DNA of 17,259 bases from JAWPNA01 sp045402695 (GCA_045402695.1 JAWPNA010000018.1:1-17259); one strand, 5' to 3'; positions 6,278 to 14,292 are shown, numbered from the stretch's first letter. Notes: a model not told the origin generated them from the letters alone. A program made the numbers and translations.

Positions 6278-8514
6278 GTCATCAGTCCTTCCGCTGTAGC
6301 GGCGTCGACTTGTAATGGGTCGTCCCCCTCTAGAACCGGGCTCCCAGTGTGCTCGAACGCCGCCTCGTTGAGGGCATCGATTGCACCGTCCGGCATGAGG
6401 CCGTACCCTGCGCTCATCGTCTCGAACTCAGCCCGGCTCCACGTCGGCCGTGTGACGAGCTGCGACAGGAGGATGCGATGCGCGTCGGGGATCTTGCTCG
6501 AAGAGGTCGGTGTCACAACCGGCGGCAGCGCACTCGCATGCTCGTCCTGAACAAAGATGTCTTCGAGAATCGCCGAGACTTGTGCGGATTGAGCCAGCTT
6601 GGCCTTCACGGCTGCCATGTCGAGTTGAATGGAATTCGCCGGGCGAGGAGGTGACGGGATGGCGTACCCAGAGGACGGCTGCGGGGCGATGACGGTGACT
6701 GGTTCATTGCCTTCGGCGACGTCAGCGGGTTCTGTGGTCATCGCATGAACGTGTCCGTAGACATCGGCTGCCGCCAGCCCCAGCATCGGGTATATCTTCC
6801 CGAGCGTCCGAATCTCATCGGGACTGATTTGTCCGTCAGCGCCGGCCACACCGATGATGAAATCCGCCATGGCCGAACGCTCATGCGGCGTGAGTGGTTC
6901 TAAACGTTTCTTCAGTCCTGTGAGGTTGGGCGGCGAGTTCATCAACAACGTCAGATGTGCAGTGAATCTGCACCGCTCCGCATCGCTCAATCGCAATGCC
7001 CGCTGCATGTGATCTTCCAGGTGCTGTTTCTCAGCGTCCGAGATGGATCCATCTGCTGCCGAGACTGCGACGGCCAAGTGCAGAAGCACAGTTGCGGCCG
7101 CGTATTCGGGGGAGGCAATCGCTGGGGCTTCAGGCGGAAGCTGGAAGAGCACCACCACTCCTCCCGGCGCTAGCGTGGCACCGCCGAACCGGACATCCGG
7201 TTCGATCCCGAAACTTCCTTTCTCGAGGAGTTGTGCCAGAAGGACTGCTTCTGATTTGGCGAGCTTGCCTTCTCCAAACGAAGCGCAGTGTCGCAGCAGA
7301 TCGTCCGCGCTGCAAACAGCGCGATCTTGAGCCCCGAGTGTCTTCTCGATCCAGTTCCACAATGCCTGCGCCTCTTGACTGTCGTGGGTGGTCGCGAGCT
7401 CACCTGGGAGTAGAGCCACGGCCGCGACAGTCTTCGACGAGTCAGCATTACGGCCCACCCATCGGCTGAAGGCATCGAGATCCGCGGCACAACTCTCACC
7501 GATCTGTCGGAGCTTCGCTACTGGCGCCGTCAGTGCAGCGATGTCGGGGAGCTCGAAGTTCAAATCGACCTGCCCGCCGAAAGAGGCGCTCGCCGTGCTG
7601 ATGGTCACCTTCAACTTGGATCGATTTGGCTTCAGTACAAGGCCATCGTGAAACTCGCGTCTGTACCGGGCTCGGAACAGCTCACGAAACTCCTGAGCGC
7701 AGCGCCTCATCGGCGTTCGCAGTGATGTCTCGGGATGCATCAAGAACCAGTTCAGCGCCAAATCCGGGGACAGCGGCTTCCCCGCGGCGACGATTCTGGC
7801 GATGCCGACACGAAGCGCGATCGGCAGCTCATAGCCTGTCCGCTCCATCGACGAATCGACGATGCATTCTCCGTCGGAGAAGAGCGTCAGTACGTCGAGA
7901 AACTTCCTTGCGTAGCCCAGGAATGAGTTGTTCCCGCTATAAACTTGCAGTAGGCGCTTTACCTCCCCCATGATGGCTGGTACATCGTCCTTCGACTGTT
8001 CAGACTGCCGTGAGTCGCCGAGAGCTCGACGTTCGAGGCCATAGAAATAAAGGAAAACGTAACCGATGTAGGCCGAAGGATCTCGCCGACCTGCGGCGAG
8101 CCATTCGAGATAGGCGGCGCGGCACTCGCCTGAAATGGAACTGTATGACGGCCAGTACAGCATGCCGGCGCCGGAGCGGTTGGGACTGGAACGTCTGACC
8201 GGAAGCGAAGGGTCAATCAGTGCCGGTTCGACCCCATGGCCGGCAACGGCCAGCAGCCCACTGCCAACGTAGAGCATGCCACCAGGGATCGTGTATCCCG
8301 CAATCGTCACCTCACGGCCGGCTGGAACCCAACACTCATCTGCGCTGACAGACGGGGATGCGCTGACGAGGCGGCCCGTCGTCCGAGCTGGGGTCATCGG
8401 TTTCAATGCTGTTGAGTTGAGACTTGATGGTTGAGAGCGTGAGGTAGTTCGCCAACCTCTTACAACCAGCCAAACCAGGAATGCGATGATCCCGACCGCT
8501 AGAAGGACTTCCAT
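6274..8514 (-). CDS. Membrane-anchored TerB-N / TerB / TerB-C domain protein
   Basis: About 746 residues from the ATG at 8514, chosen over an in-frame TTG at 8529 because GAGG lies nine bases upstream of the ATG. An N-terminal hydrophobic helix (about 2-19, then WRTTSRS) suggests a single membrane anchor. A TerB-N-type domain spans roughly 60-280, with the hallmark YWPSYSSIS, YLEWLAAGRRDP and IGYVFLYFYGLERR. A TerB domain is at about 472-590, with two acidic Asp-rich motifs, ADGSISDAE and ADGQISPDE, of the kind that bind divalent metal. A TerB-C-type tail (about 675-745) has the WSRAEFE and GAIDALNEAAFE patterns. TerB proteins occur in tellurite-resistance and phage-stress loci. The TerB-N/TerB-C architecture is found beside ATPases and helicases in predicted DNA-processing systems. 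As first gene of the operon it is a plausible metal- or envelope-linked sensor or scaffold; that role is inferred. Confidence 0.88.
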   Translation of the reverse strand: MEVLLAVGIIAFLVWLVVRGWRTTSRSQPSSLNSTALKPMTPARTTGRLVSASPSVSADECWVPAGREVTIAGYTIPGGMLYVGSGLLAVAGHGVEPALIDPSLPVRRSSPNRSGAGMLYWPSYSSISGECRAAYLEWLAAGRRDPSAYIGYVFLYFYGLERRALGDSRQSEQSKDDVPAIMGEVKRLLQVYSGNNSFLGYARKFLDVLTLFSDGECIVDSSMERTGYELPIALRVGIARIVAAGKPLSPDLALNWFLMHPETSLRTPMRRCAQEFRELFRARYRREFHDGLVLKPNRSKLKVTISTASASFGGQVDLNFELPDIAALTAPVAKLRQIGESCAADLDAFSRWVGRNADSSKTVAAVALLPGELATTHDSQEAQALWNWIEKTLGAQDRAVCSADDLLRHCASFGEGKLAKSEAVLLAQLLEKGSFGIEPDVRFGGATLAPGGVVVLFQLPPEAPAIASPEYAAATVLLHLAVAVSAADGSISDAEKQHLEDHMQRALRLSDAERCRFTAHLTLLMNSPPNLTGLKKRLEPLTPHERSAMADFIIGVAGADGQISPDEIRTLGKIYPMLGLAAADVYGHVHAMTTEPADVAEGNEPVTVIAPQPSSGYAIPSPPRPANSIQLDMAAVKAKLAQSAQVSAILEDIFVQDEHASALPPVVTPTSSSKIPDAHRILLSQLVTRPTWSRAEFETMSAGYGLMPDGAIDALNEAAFEHTGSPVLEGDDPLQVDAATAEGLMT

Positions 8515-8535
8515 CGGATCCGGCCTCAAATCAGG

Positions 8536-8826
8536 TCAGGACGTCCCAGGGGACACGCTCTCACTCTTCCAGAGGATCTCGACGGCTAAACCGAACCGAG
8601 GAGATCGATAACTGGGCGTGGAGGATTTTATCACCTTGCCAGGCGACAGGACGATCTGCGCTCTCATGCTCCAGCGCCGCTCGCCCGGCGACAGGCCCTG
8701 TCTTCCAGTCTCCCCATGCGGCTGCCAAAGTTGCCACCACGCACCACGATCTTCTATAGGCAACCGTCGGACGATGAACTCTGGGAGGGAATCAGGGAGC
8801 TGCCGTGCTGAAACGCAAACGTCCAC
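8536..8826 (-). CDS. Doubtful small hypothetical protein (96 codons)
   Basis: A minus-strand frame opening with GTG at 8826 stops 21 bases before the ATG of the TerB gene. Its first half (LPEFIVRRLPIEDRGAWWQ) looks protein-like, but I recognise no family. There is no good Shine-Dalgarno site, and the best promoter for the downstream operon lies inside the frame. It may be a decayed gene or chance open frame. Confidence 0.2.
   Translation of the reverse strand: MDVCVSARQLPDSLPEFIVRRLPIEDRGAWWQLWQPHGETGRQGLSPGERRWSMRAQIVLSPGKVIKSSTPSYRSPRFGLAVEILWKSESVSPGTS
8625..8633 (-). promoter_or_regulatory. Extended -10 promoter candidate for the TerB-BrxD-helicase operon
   Basis: On the minus strand the sequence reads TGATAAAAT, an extended -10 (TGN plus TAAAAT, five of six matches to consensus). 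No clear -35 is seen, as is usual for extended -10 promoters. The start would fall near 8618, leaving a leader of about 104 bases before the ATG at 8514. Confidence 0.4.
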
Positions 8827-8926
8827 CTGGTCAGAGGGGGGCGTTCCTCGGCAGAAGGCTTGTCAAGTCGCAACGCGAATAGGGAGACGAGGGACTACCT
8901 GTCCTGCCGCGCCGAGATCGCTTCAG

Positions 8927-8958
8927 GACCCGGGATTCCATGTTCCCCTGCCCGGGTC
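8927..8958. repeat. 8-bp inverted repeat
   Basis: GACCCGGG (8927-8934) is followed after 16 bases by its exact complement CCCGGGTC (8951-8958). No T run follows on either strand, so it is not an intrinsic terminator. It could be a regulator site or chance in GC-rich DNA. Confidence 0.3.
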
Positions 8959-9212
8959 GCTGCATTGCTGCTGCCGTCCGCAGGAGATCGAAATGCGGCG
9001 TCGGGGGGTCAAGAAAAAGCTCGAGCAAGTCCGTAACAACACCCACCCGGACTGGCGGTCTGGGTTCATGCAAACGCTGGACGTGTGAGTGAGGTCGCTG
9101 ATACGCAGCGACGCCACCGACCGCTCCTGCGGCTGGCTCCGGCCGTGATAGACTGCCCTCGCCGACAAGAGTTCGACAAAAAGCGCACTCGGGCTGACAT
9201 GAGGAGTCCGCC

Positions 9213-9767
9213 GTGAGCACCTGTAGAGCAAAGCTCGCCATTCTCTGCTGCGCGTTGATTCCGTTTCTCTGCGCGGGAAGCTGGAGGCAGGACGGGAAGG
9301 CTGTGCCGGACACGTCATGGGCGAAGTCGGACGGGGAGTTCGGGGCCCAGTTGGTGTTCACCGACAAGCCGGAGGAGCTCTTCACCGCCTGGGAGAAACC
9401 GGGTCTGGCCGTCGCGATCAAGGACACCGTCAGCGCTGTCCGAGGCAAGCCGATCGTGGGCGTGATCTTCTTCGCGGGCTGCGCTCGAAACGACAAAGGC
9501 AACTGCGACGCCGTCGTTCATTTCAAGGTTTCCGGGCCGGACGGCAAACCGTACGGCACACCTCAGGGCGGAGAGATGTGGATTGGCAAGCCACCACCGC
9601 CCGAGGAGCAGATGCAACTGGGTGTCGGCAACATCGCCGTTGTCATAGAGCCGAAGGACACGCTGGGCACGTACTCAGTCATGGCGGAGATTCTGGACCG
9701 AGTGTCGAAAAAGAAGATGGTGCTGGAGAGGACCTTCCAGGCCGTCGAGACGAGCGGCAAGAACTGA
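9213..9767 (+). CDS. Secreted protein of unknown function, paired with PP2C phosphatase
   Basis: A 184-residue protein starting at GTG, with GAGGAG six to seven bases upstream. Residues 7-22 form a hydrophobic signal peptide (KLAILCCALIPFLCAG). The Cys residues lack the small residue at -1 needed for a lipobox, so a secreted or periplasmic protein is more likely than a lipoprotein. The mature part looks like a single beta-rich domain with conserved-looking elements: FTDKPEELFTAWEKPG, PIVGVIFFAGC, VHFKVSGPDGK and IEPKDTLGTYSVMAEI. The second half resembles immunoglobulin-like secreted domains of proteobacterial and acidobacterial hypothetical proteins. It contains two Cys (in FFAGC and GNCDA) that could form a disulfide. 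I recognise no named family. The phosphatase gene follows after only 3 bases, so co-expression, and perhaps a ligand relationship with the phosphatase's periplasmic PDZ domain, is likely. Confidence 0.75.
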   Translation: MSTCRAKLAILCCALIPFLCAGSWRQDGKAVPDTSWAKSDGEFGAQLVFTDKPEELFTAWEKPGLAVAIKDTVSAVRGKPIVGVIFFAGCARNDKGNCDAVVHFKVSGPDGKPYGTPQGGEMWIGKPPPPEEQMQLGVGNIAVVIEPKDTLGTYSVMAEILDRVSKKKMVLERTFQAVETSGKN

Positions 9768-9770
9768 GCC

Positions 9771-12362
9771 GTGGCCGCCCGACGACAGAGTCAGCTTCTC
9801 AGGTACGTCCTTCTCGCCGCGCTGTTCGCGGTGGCTGCCTCGTTCCAGGCCCGCTACTCCTACGACGAGGTGCGACAGCAGCTCCGCGGCCTGGAGCGGG
9901 CGAGGCGCCCCTTCGAGCTCGCGTACCTGCGGCCGGTCATCTCGACCGTGCAGCCCGAGGCCGAAGCCGCGGGGCTGAGGCCGGGGGCCGCCGTTGTCGC
10001 AATCGAGGGCCGACCCTGCACGGGGTTGGCGTCGCTGTCGGTGCCGGTCGGTCGCGCGCGCGCGGGCGACATCCTCGAGGTGACGGTACGGGATGGAGAG
10101 TCAATCGCAGTCCGCCTCGCGCCCGCGGAAAGCAGGCCGCCGGGCCTCATCCGGTGGACGCTGACCCTGGTGCTCTTAGTCGCGATGCCGGCCCTCTGTC
10201 TTCTGCTGGGCTTCTGGGTGGCGGCAGTGCGGCCGTTCGATCCGCTCGTCTGGATTCTCCTCGGCCTGATGCTGAGCTTCAGCCAAGTGGCGGCCGATCC
10301 CGTGAACTCCTGGGAAGGGTGGCCCCGTGCGATCGGCCTGACGTATCAGATCCTCTGCAAGACGTCGTGGGCCATCTGGATGTTCCTGTTCGGGATCTGC
10401 TTTCCCGAGAGACTGGCCCTCGATCGCCGCAGGCCCTGGTTGAAGTGGCTCGTTCTGATCCCACTGCTGTGCTTCGTCGTCAGCGAGGCGATCCTGGCCG
10501 TGGGAGGTGCGGCGAGCTTCGCGTCGGTACGCCCGCTGGGCGATCTGGTAGCGCCTGTCCAGATCGGCTTCAGGATCCTCTCCATGGCGGCCATCGGCGT
10601 GTTCTTCATGGCGCTGGGGTTCAAGAGCGGCACCGCGACAACTCCCGACGTGAGGCGCCGGCTCTACTTGCTGCACACCGGGGCGAGCATCAGCCTGGGG
10701 CCGATCTTCCTGGTAGTGGTCTACGCGATGGTGCGGGGTGCCGGAATCTTCGAGGGAGTGCCCGCGTGGGTCGCGATCCCCACGTTGCTGCTGCTCTGCC
10801 TGTTCCCCGTGACTCTCGCGTACGTCATCGTGGTGCACCGGGCGCTTGACGTCCGCGTGGTGATCCGGCAGGGGGTCCAGTACGCGCTGGCGCGGCGCGG
10901 CGTGATCGTCCTGCAGGCGCTGGTCATCCTCGCCATCGGTTTCGGGATGCTCACGCTGCTCACGAGGCCCAACACGCGGCGCGTCGAGATCCTCGCGATC
11001 GTCTCGGCCGGGATGGGGCTCGTCCTGATCATGCGGAGGGCCGGCGAGCGGCTCTCGCGATGGATCGACCGGCGCTTCTTCCGGGACGCCTACAGCGCCG
11101 AGCAGGTCTTAAGTGACCTCGGCGATCAGGTGCGTACGATGGTGGAGACGGGCCCACTTCTCCAGACCGTGGCGCAACGGCTCTCGGAGTCGCTGCACGT
11201 CAGTCGCGTGGCGCTGCTGCTGAGCGCGGGCGGCTCCTACAGGCCCGCGCACGCCATCGGATATGGAGCGGACCTCGCGGTCTGCCTCCCGGAAGGATCC
11301 GTCACGGTGGATCATCTGCGGCGCTCGCACGAGCCGCTGCGCGTCTACCTGGATGATCCCACCTCGTGGGTGAACAAGGCCCAAGGGCCCGGCGAGACGG
11401 AGCGCGCCATACTTGCGGCGCTCGACACGCAGCTTCTGCTGCCGCTGGCGGTGAAGGAGAAGCTGCCCGGAATCATCAGCATGGGACCGAAGCTCTCCGA
11501 GGAGCCGTACTCGGGGTCGGACCTGAAGCTGCTGCAGTCCGTGGCCACGCAAACGGCGCTGGCGCTGGAGAATAGCCGCTTGACCGAGGCGATCACCACC
11601 GAGGTGGCGCGGCGCGAGCGTCTCAATCGGGAAGTCGAGATCGCCCGCGAGGTCCAGGAACGCCTCTTCCCCCAGAAGCTGCCCGAGGTGAAGGGACTCG
11701 ACTACTGCGGGAGCTGCCGTCCGGCCCTGAGGGTGGGCGGGGATTACTACGACTTCCTGCCGCTGCCGGGCGGTGGCTTCGGGTTCGCCATCGGCGACGT
11801 CTCGGGCAAAGGGATCGGCGCCGCACTCCTGATGGCGAGCCTGCAGGCTTCGCTGCGGGGCCAGACGCTGCAGAATCATGGCGACCTCTCTACCGTCATG
11901 GCCAACGTGAACCGGCTGGTGTACGACGCCTCCCCCGACAACCGGTACGCGACCTTCTTCTACGCGCAGTACGATGCCGCGACGCTGCGCCTGCGATACG
12001 TCAATGCGGGCCACTGCGCACCGATCATCCTGCGATCCGGCGCTGGGGGCGCGCAGGTCATCCGCCTCAAGGCGGGCGGCACCGTCATTGGTCTGTTCGA
12101 GACCTCGCGCTACCAAGAGGCGGCGGTGGATCTGAAACCGGGAGACCTTCTGGTGGCCTTCACCGACGGGATCAGCGAAGCGTTGAATCAGGATGACGAG
12201 GAGTGGGGCGAGCAGAACCTGATCGATGCGGCCGGGAGGCGTGCCGGCGATGGAGCCGCGGCGGCCGAGATCATGGAGCGTCTCATGTGCGACGTGGACG
12301 CCTTCGTGGCCGGGGCGGACCAGCATGACGACATGACCCTGGTGGTCGCGCGGATTCTCTGA
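9771..12362 (+). CDS. PDZ / multi-TM / GAF / SpoIIE-type PP2C serine phosphatase
   Basis: An 863-residue membrane signalling protein. An N-terminal TM helix (11-25) is followed by a PDZ-like domain (about 48-118, with AEAAGLRPGAAVVAIEG). A region of about nine hydrophobic helices follows (127-150, 157-173, 195-212, 224-245, 263-283, 300-321, 332-355, 377-397, 405-422), and then a GAF domain (about 455-603). A linker helix with EIAREVQERLFPQKLP leads into the RsbU/SpoIIE PP2C domain (642-863). Metal-binding motifs are intact: GGDYYDF with Asp658, GDVSGKG with Asp676, TDG at 798-800, and DDMT at 853-856. It should dephosphorylate a serine/threonine phosphoprotein, typically an anti-sigma-factor antagonist, in response to a periplasmic or membrane signal. 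No antagonist or anti-sigma gene is in the window. The GTG start lies 3 bases after the preceding stop with no strong Shine-Dalgarno site, so translation is probably coupled. Confidence 0.9.
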   Translation: MAARRQSQLLRYVLLAALFAVAASFQARYSYDEVRQQLRGLERARRPFELAYLRPVISTVQPEAEAAGLRPGAAVVAIEGRPCTGLASLSVPVGRARAGDILEVTVRDGESIAVRLAPAESRPPGLIRWTLTLVLLVAMPALCLLLGFWVAAVRPFDPLVWILLGLMLSFSQVAADPVNSWEGWPRAIGLTYQILCKTSWAIWMFLFGICFPERLALDRRRPWLKWLVLIPLLCFVVSEAILAVGGAASFASVRPLGDLVAPVQIGFRILSMAAIGVFFMALGFKSGTATTPDVRRRLYLLHTGASISLGPIFLVVVYAMVRGAGIFEGVPAWVAIPTLLLLCLFPVTLAYVIVVHRALDVRVVIRQGVQYALARRGVIVLQALVILAIGFGMLTLLTRPNTRRVEILAIVSAGMGLVLIMRRAGERLSRWIDRRFFRDAYSAEQVLSDLGDQVRTMVETGPLLQTVAQRLSESLHVSRVALLLSAGGSYRPAHAIGYGADLAVCLPEGSVTVDHLRRSHEPLRVYLDDPTSWVNKAQGPGETERAILAALDTQLLLPLAVKEKLPGIISMGPKLSEEPYSGSDLKLLQSVATQTALALENSRLTEAITTEVARRERLNREVEIAREVQERLFPQKLPEVKGLDYCGSCRPALRVGGDYYDFLPLPGGGFGFAIGDVSGKGIGAALLMASLQASLRGQTLQNHGDLSTVMANVNRLVYDASPDNRYATFFYAQYDAATLRLRYVNAGHCAPIILRSGAGGAQVIRLKAGGTVIGLFETSRYQEAAVDLKPGDLLVAFTDGISEALNQDDEEWGEQNLIDAAGRRAGDGAAAAEIMERLMCDVDAFVAGADQHDDMTLVVARIL

Positions 12363-12376
12363 GAGCGCGGCCTCGT

Positions 12377-14125
12377 TTACGCCCCCGCGCCGCGGCGCTC
12401 CTGCCACAATCCCACCACGGCCAGCGCCGCCAGGCCGGCCAGCGTCAGCAGGTCTCCCATCCATCGCGCGCTGGTGCGCTCGAAGACCACCGCGACCTCG
12501 TGGTTTCCCTCCGGGATGTCCAGGAAGATGACCCGGCGCTGTTTGGGCACGTCCACGATCGGGACGACCACCCCGTCCACGCGCGCGGTCCATCCCGGGA
12601 ACCGGTAGATGTTCACGCGGATGCGGGAGGGGGTGGCCGCCTCCACGCCGAAGCGCACCATCCATGACCGCGAGGCGAGGTCGATGAGGCGCGCTGTTCC
12701 GGACTCCACTTCGACCTTGGGGCGGTCGAGATCCGACTGGTTCAATCCCATGAAGCTGACGCCGGGCGGCAGGTGATCGATCCATCGCAGCGTGTGGCGC
12801 TTCACGAACGTCGCATCCATCGTTTCGGGCGACGATGCGGCTTCCGGCCCGCGGTCGATCATGTTGTTGTACGGGTTCTCCTCGAACCCGACGCGTCCGG
12901 ACGGCACCCGCAGATGGACGCCCAGCGTGCCGCCCGCGGCCGCGGCCACGGCGAAGACCGCGCAGACAACCAGAGCGATGGCCCATCTCTTCCGGCCTGC
13001 GGCGCCCGAGGGGCGTGGCTCGACGGGGCCGAAGGCGGCGAACGCTGCGCCGCACAGAATCCCCGTGGCCAGCGTCGTCAGCGTGAGGAATCGCCACGGG
13101 AACTGGACGAACTTCAACGGGGGCAGGGCATCCCAGATGAAAGCCGATGCCGGCAGCATCATGAAGACGGCCACGGCCGTGACTCCGGCGAAGAAAAGGG
13201 CGTGGTCGGCCTCCGTCCGAGGGCGCCGTCTCAGGCGGGCCAGGCCGAACAGGGCCAGCGCCGCCCCCGCGATCTGCATCAGCCCCATGCGGAACGACAT
13301 CTGGTCCTTGAGCCCCGCGAGGCTCATGCCGAACCCCCAGGGCCACCAGACGAGCTGCTGCGGCCAGACGAAGTGCTTGTGGTAGTCCACGTACGCTTCC
13401 GTGTAGATCTTGAGGTTGATCTCGTTGCGCTCCAGAAACGCGGGCACCATGAAGAAGCCGGCGATGGCGTATCCGATCCCCATCGAGAGAGCGGTCCGTC
13501 CGAGCCAGCTCCACCGATTCGCGGCACCGTGCCTCAGCGACAGGAAGAGGCCATAGGCCGCCAGCAGCGCGGGCACCATCATCGTGGTGATGGTGTGCGA
13601 GGTGGACATCGCCGCCATGGCCAGGGCACCCGCGATGATGTCCCAGCGCGACCCGCGCGCGATCAGGTTGTGGAACGACAGCAACAGGGCGGGAAGGAAG
13701 GCGAAGACGGTGAACTCGGAGAACGCCTTGCGCACGTACAGATCGAGGAGGTGGTAGGGAGCGTAGCAGTAGGCCGCGGCGGCGACCACGGCTGCGGCCG
13801 ACCCGAACAGGAGTCTCGCGTAGAAGAACATCGAGACAGCCGAGGCCAGCATCGCCAGCACGATCGCCCCCTTGAGCGAGGCGATGACCCCGAGGCCGAG
13901 AAGGTGAAACGCCTCCGCGACGAAGTAGAAAAGCGGCGCGTAGTAGATCGGGTGCGGATTGCCGTACCCCGCGGAGATGTCGGGGAACCACCGCGGCGGG
14001 ATCTGCCCGTCCCGCAGGCCGAGGTCGTACTCGATGAGCCGGTAGATGTGAAGATCGTCATGCCCTTCGAACCATCCCGGCATCAGGGTGGGGACCAGAG
14101 CGGGGAGGCACAGCGCCAGCGCCAC
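12377..14125 (-). CDS. Polytopic membrane protein, 6-pyruvoyl-tetrahydropterin synthase-related (GT-C-like)
   Basis: A hydrophobic protein of 582 residues from the GTG at 14125. The conserved N-terminal block reads HDDLHIYR (22-29), then LRDGQIPPRWFPD, then GYGNPHPIYYAPLFY (53-67). It follows TM1 and resembles the PTPS-related (PF10131) and YfhO-like families, thought to be GT-C-fold membrane glycosyltransferases. About ten further helices run to about residue 400. A periplasmic beta-rich domain (about 430-555, with NIYRFPGWTARVDG and IPEGNHEVAVVF) and a last TM helix follow. It probably acts in envelope polysaccharide or lipid glycan assembly; substrate unknown. The GTG lacks a ribosome site and cuts TM1 short. 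A CTG at 14230 has AAGGAGGG six bases upstream, continues in frame and would give 617 residues with a basic cytosolic N-terminus; I consider it the more likely true start. The gene converges with the phosphatase gene, leaving only 14 bases between stops. Confidence 0.85.
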   Translation of the reverse strand: MALALCLPALVPTLMPGWFEGHDDLHIYRLIEYDLGLRDGQIPPRWFPDISAGYGNPHPIYYAPLFYFVAEAFHLLGLGVIASLKGAIVLAMLASAVSMFFYARLLFGSAAAVVAAAAYCYAPYHLLDLYVRKAFSEFTVFAFLPALLLSFHNLIARGSRWDIIAGALAMAAMSTSHTITTMMVPALLAAYGLFLSLRHGAANRWSWLGRTALSMGIGYAIAGFFMVPAFLERNEINLKIYTEAYVDYHKHFVWPQQLVWWPWGFGMSLAGLKDQMSFRMGLMQIAGAALALFGLARLRRRPRTEADHALFFAGVTAVAVFMMLPASAFIWDALPPLKFVQFPWRFLTLTTLATGILCGAAFAAFGPVEPRPSGAAGRKRWAIALVVCAVFAVAAAAGGTLGVHLRVPSGRVGFEENPYNNMIDRGPEAASSPETMDATFVKRHTLRWIDHLPPGVSFMGLNQSDLDRPKVEVESGTARLIDLASRSWMVRFGVEAATPSRIRVNIYRFPGWTARVDGVVVPIVDVPKQRRVIFLDIPEGNHEVAVVFERTSARWMGDLLTLAGLAALAVVGLWQERRGAGA

Positions 14126-14236
14126 CAGCCAGGCGTGGCGGTCCAGCGCCGAGGCAGGCGTGTCAGCCAGGGCGGCAGGAGTTGGGGGCTGACTCCCGCG
14201 AGATTGGGGACGCGTCTTGGTCCGTGTCAGAGAAGA

Positions 14237-14244
14237 CCCTCCTT
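14237..14244 (-). promoter_or_regulatory. Strong Shine-Dalgarno site that points to a CTG start
   Basis: AAGGAGGG on the minus strand lies six bases before a CTG (14230-14228) that is in frame with the membrane protein. No ATG, GTG or TTG occurs in that frame between this site and the GTG at 14125. Confidence 0.5.
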
Positions 14245-14283
14245 GTCCCGAGTGCGCCGGACAGACCTCGCCAAGCGGCGGCC

Positions 14284-14292
14284 ATCATAACA
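14284..14292 (-). promoter_or_regulatory. Extended -10 promoter for the PTPS-related membrane protein
   Basis: TGTTATGAT on the minus strand is an extended -10 (TGN plus TATGAT, five of six matches). The start near 14277 gives a leader of about 33 bases to the Shine-Dalgarno site at 14244, which supports translation beginning near 14230. Confidence 0.5.

Larger units (their letters stand above)
8515..9212. other. Intergenic region upstream of two diverging operons
   Basis: About 700 bases separate the minus-strand TerB operon from the plus-strand secreted-protein gene. It contains an extended -10 candidate for the TerB operon (8625-8633), a doubtful minus-strand frame (8536-8826) and an inverted repeat (8927-8958). 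For the plus-strand gene I see GAGGAG just before the GTG at 9213, but no convincing -35/-10 pair; a TAGACT near 9150 is only a weak candidate. Confidence 0.5.

Noticed and set aside
9317..10849. A 510-codon plus-strand frame across the secreted-protein and phosphatase genes.
   Set aside because: Out-of-frame Arg/Gly-rich shadow of two supported genes.
12381..12400. GC-rich palindrome (GCGCCGCGGCGC) near the converging stops as a bidirectional terminator.
   Set aside because: It lies inside the coding end of the membrane protein and has no T run on either side.
11109..13991. A 960-codon minus-strand open frame running through the phosphatase and membrane-protein genes.
   Set aside because: It is antisense to the SpoIIE phosphatase, whose motifs are intact, and out of frame with the membrane protein. 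Its product is low-complexity Arg/Gly/Pro-rich, as expected from high GC.
12773..14290. A 505-codon plus-strand frame opposite the GT-C-like protein.
   Set aside because: Charged, low-complexity translation with no domain; the minus strand carries a clear membrane protein.
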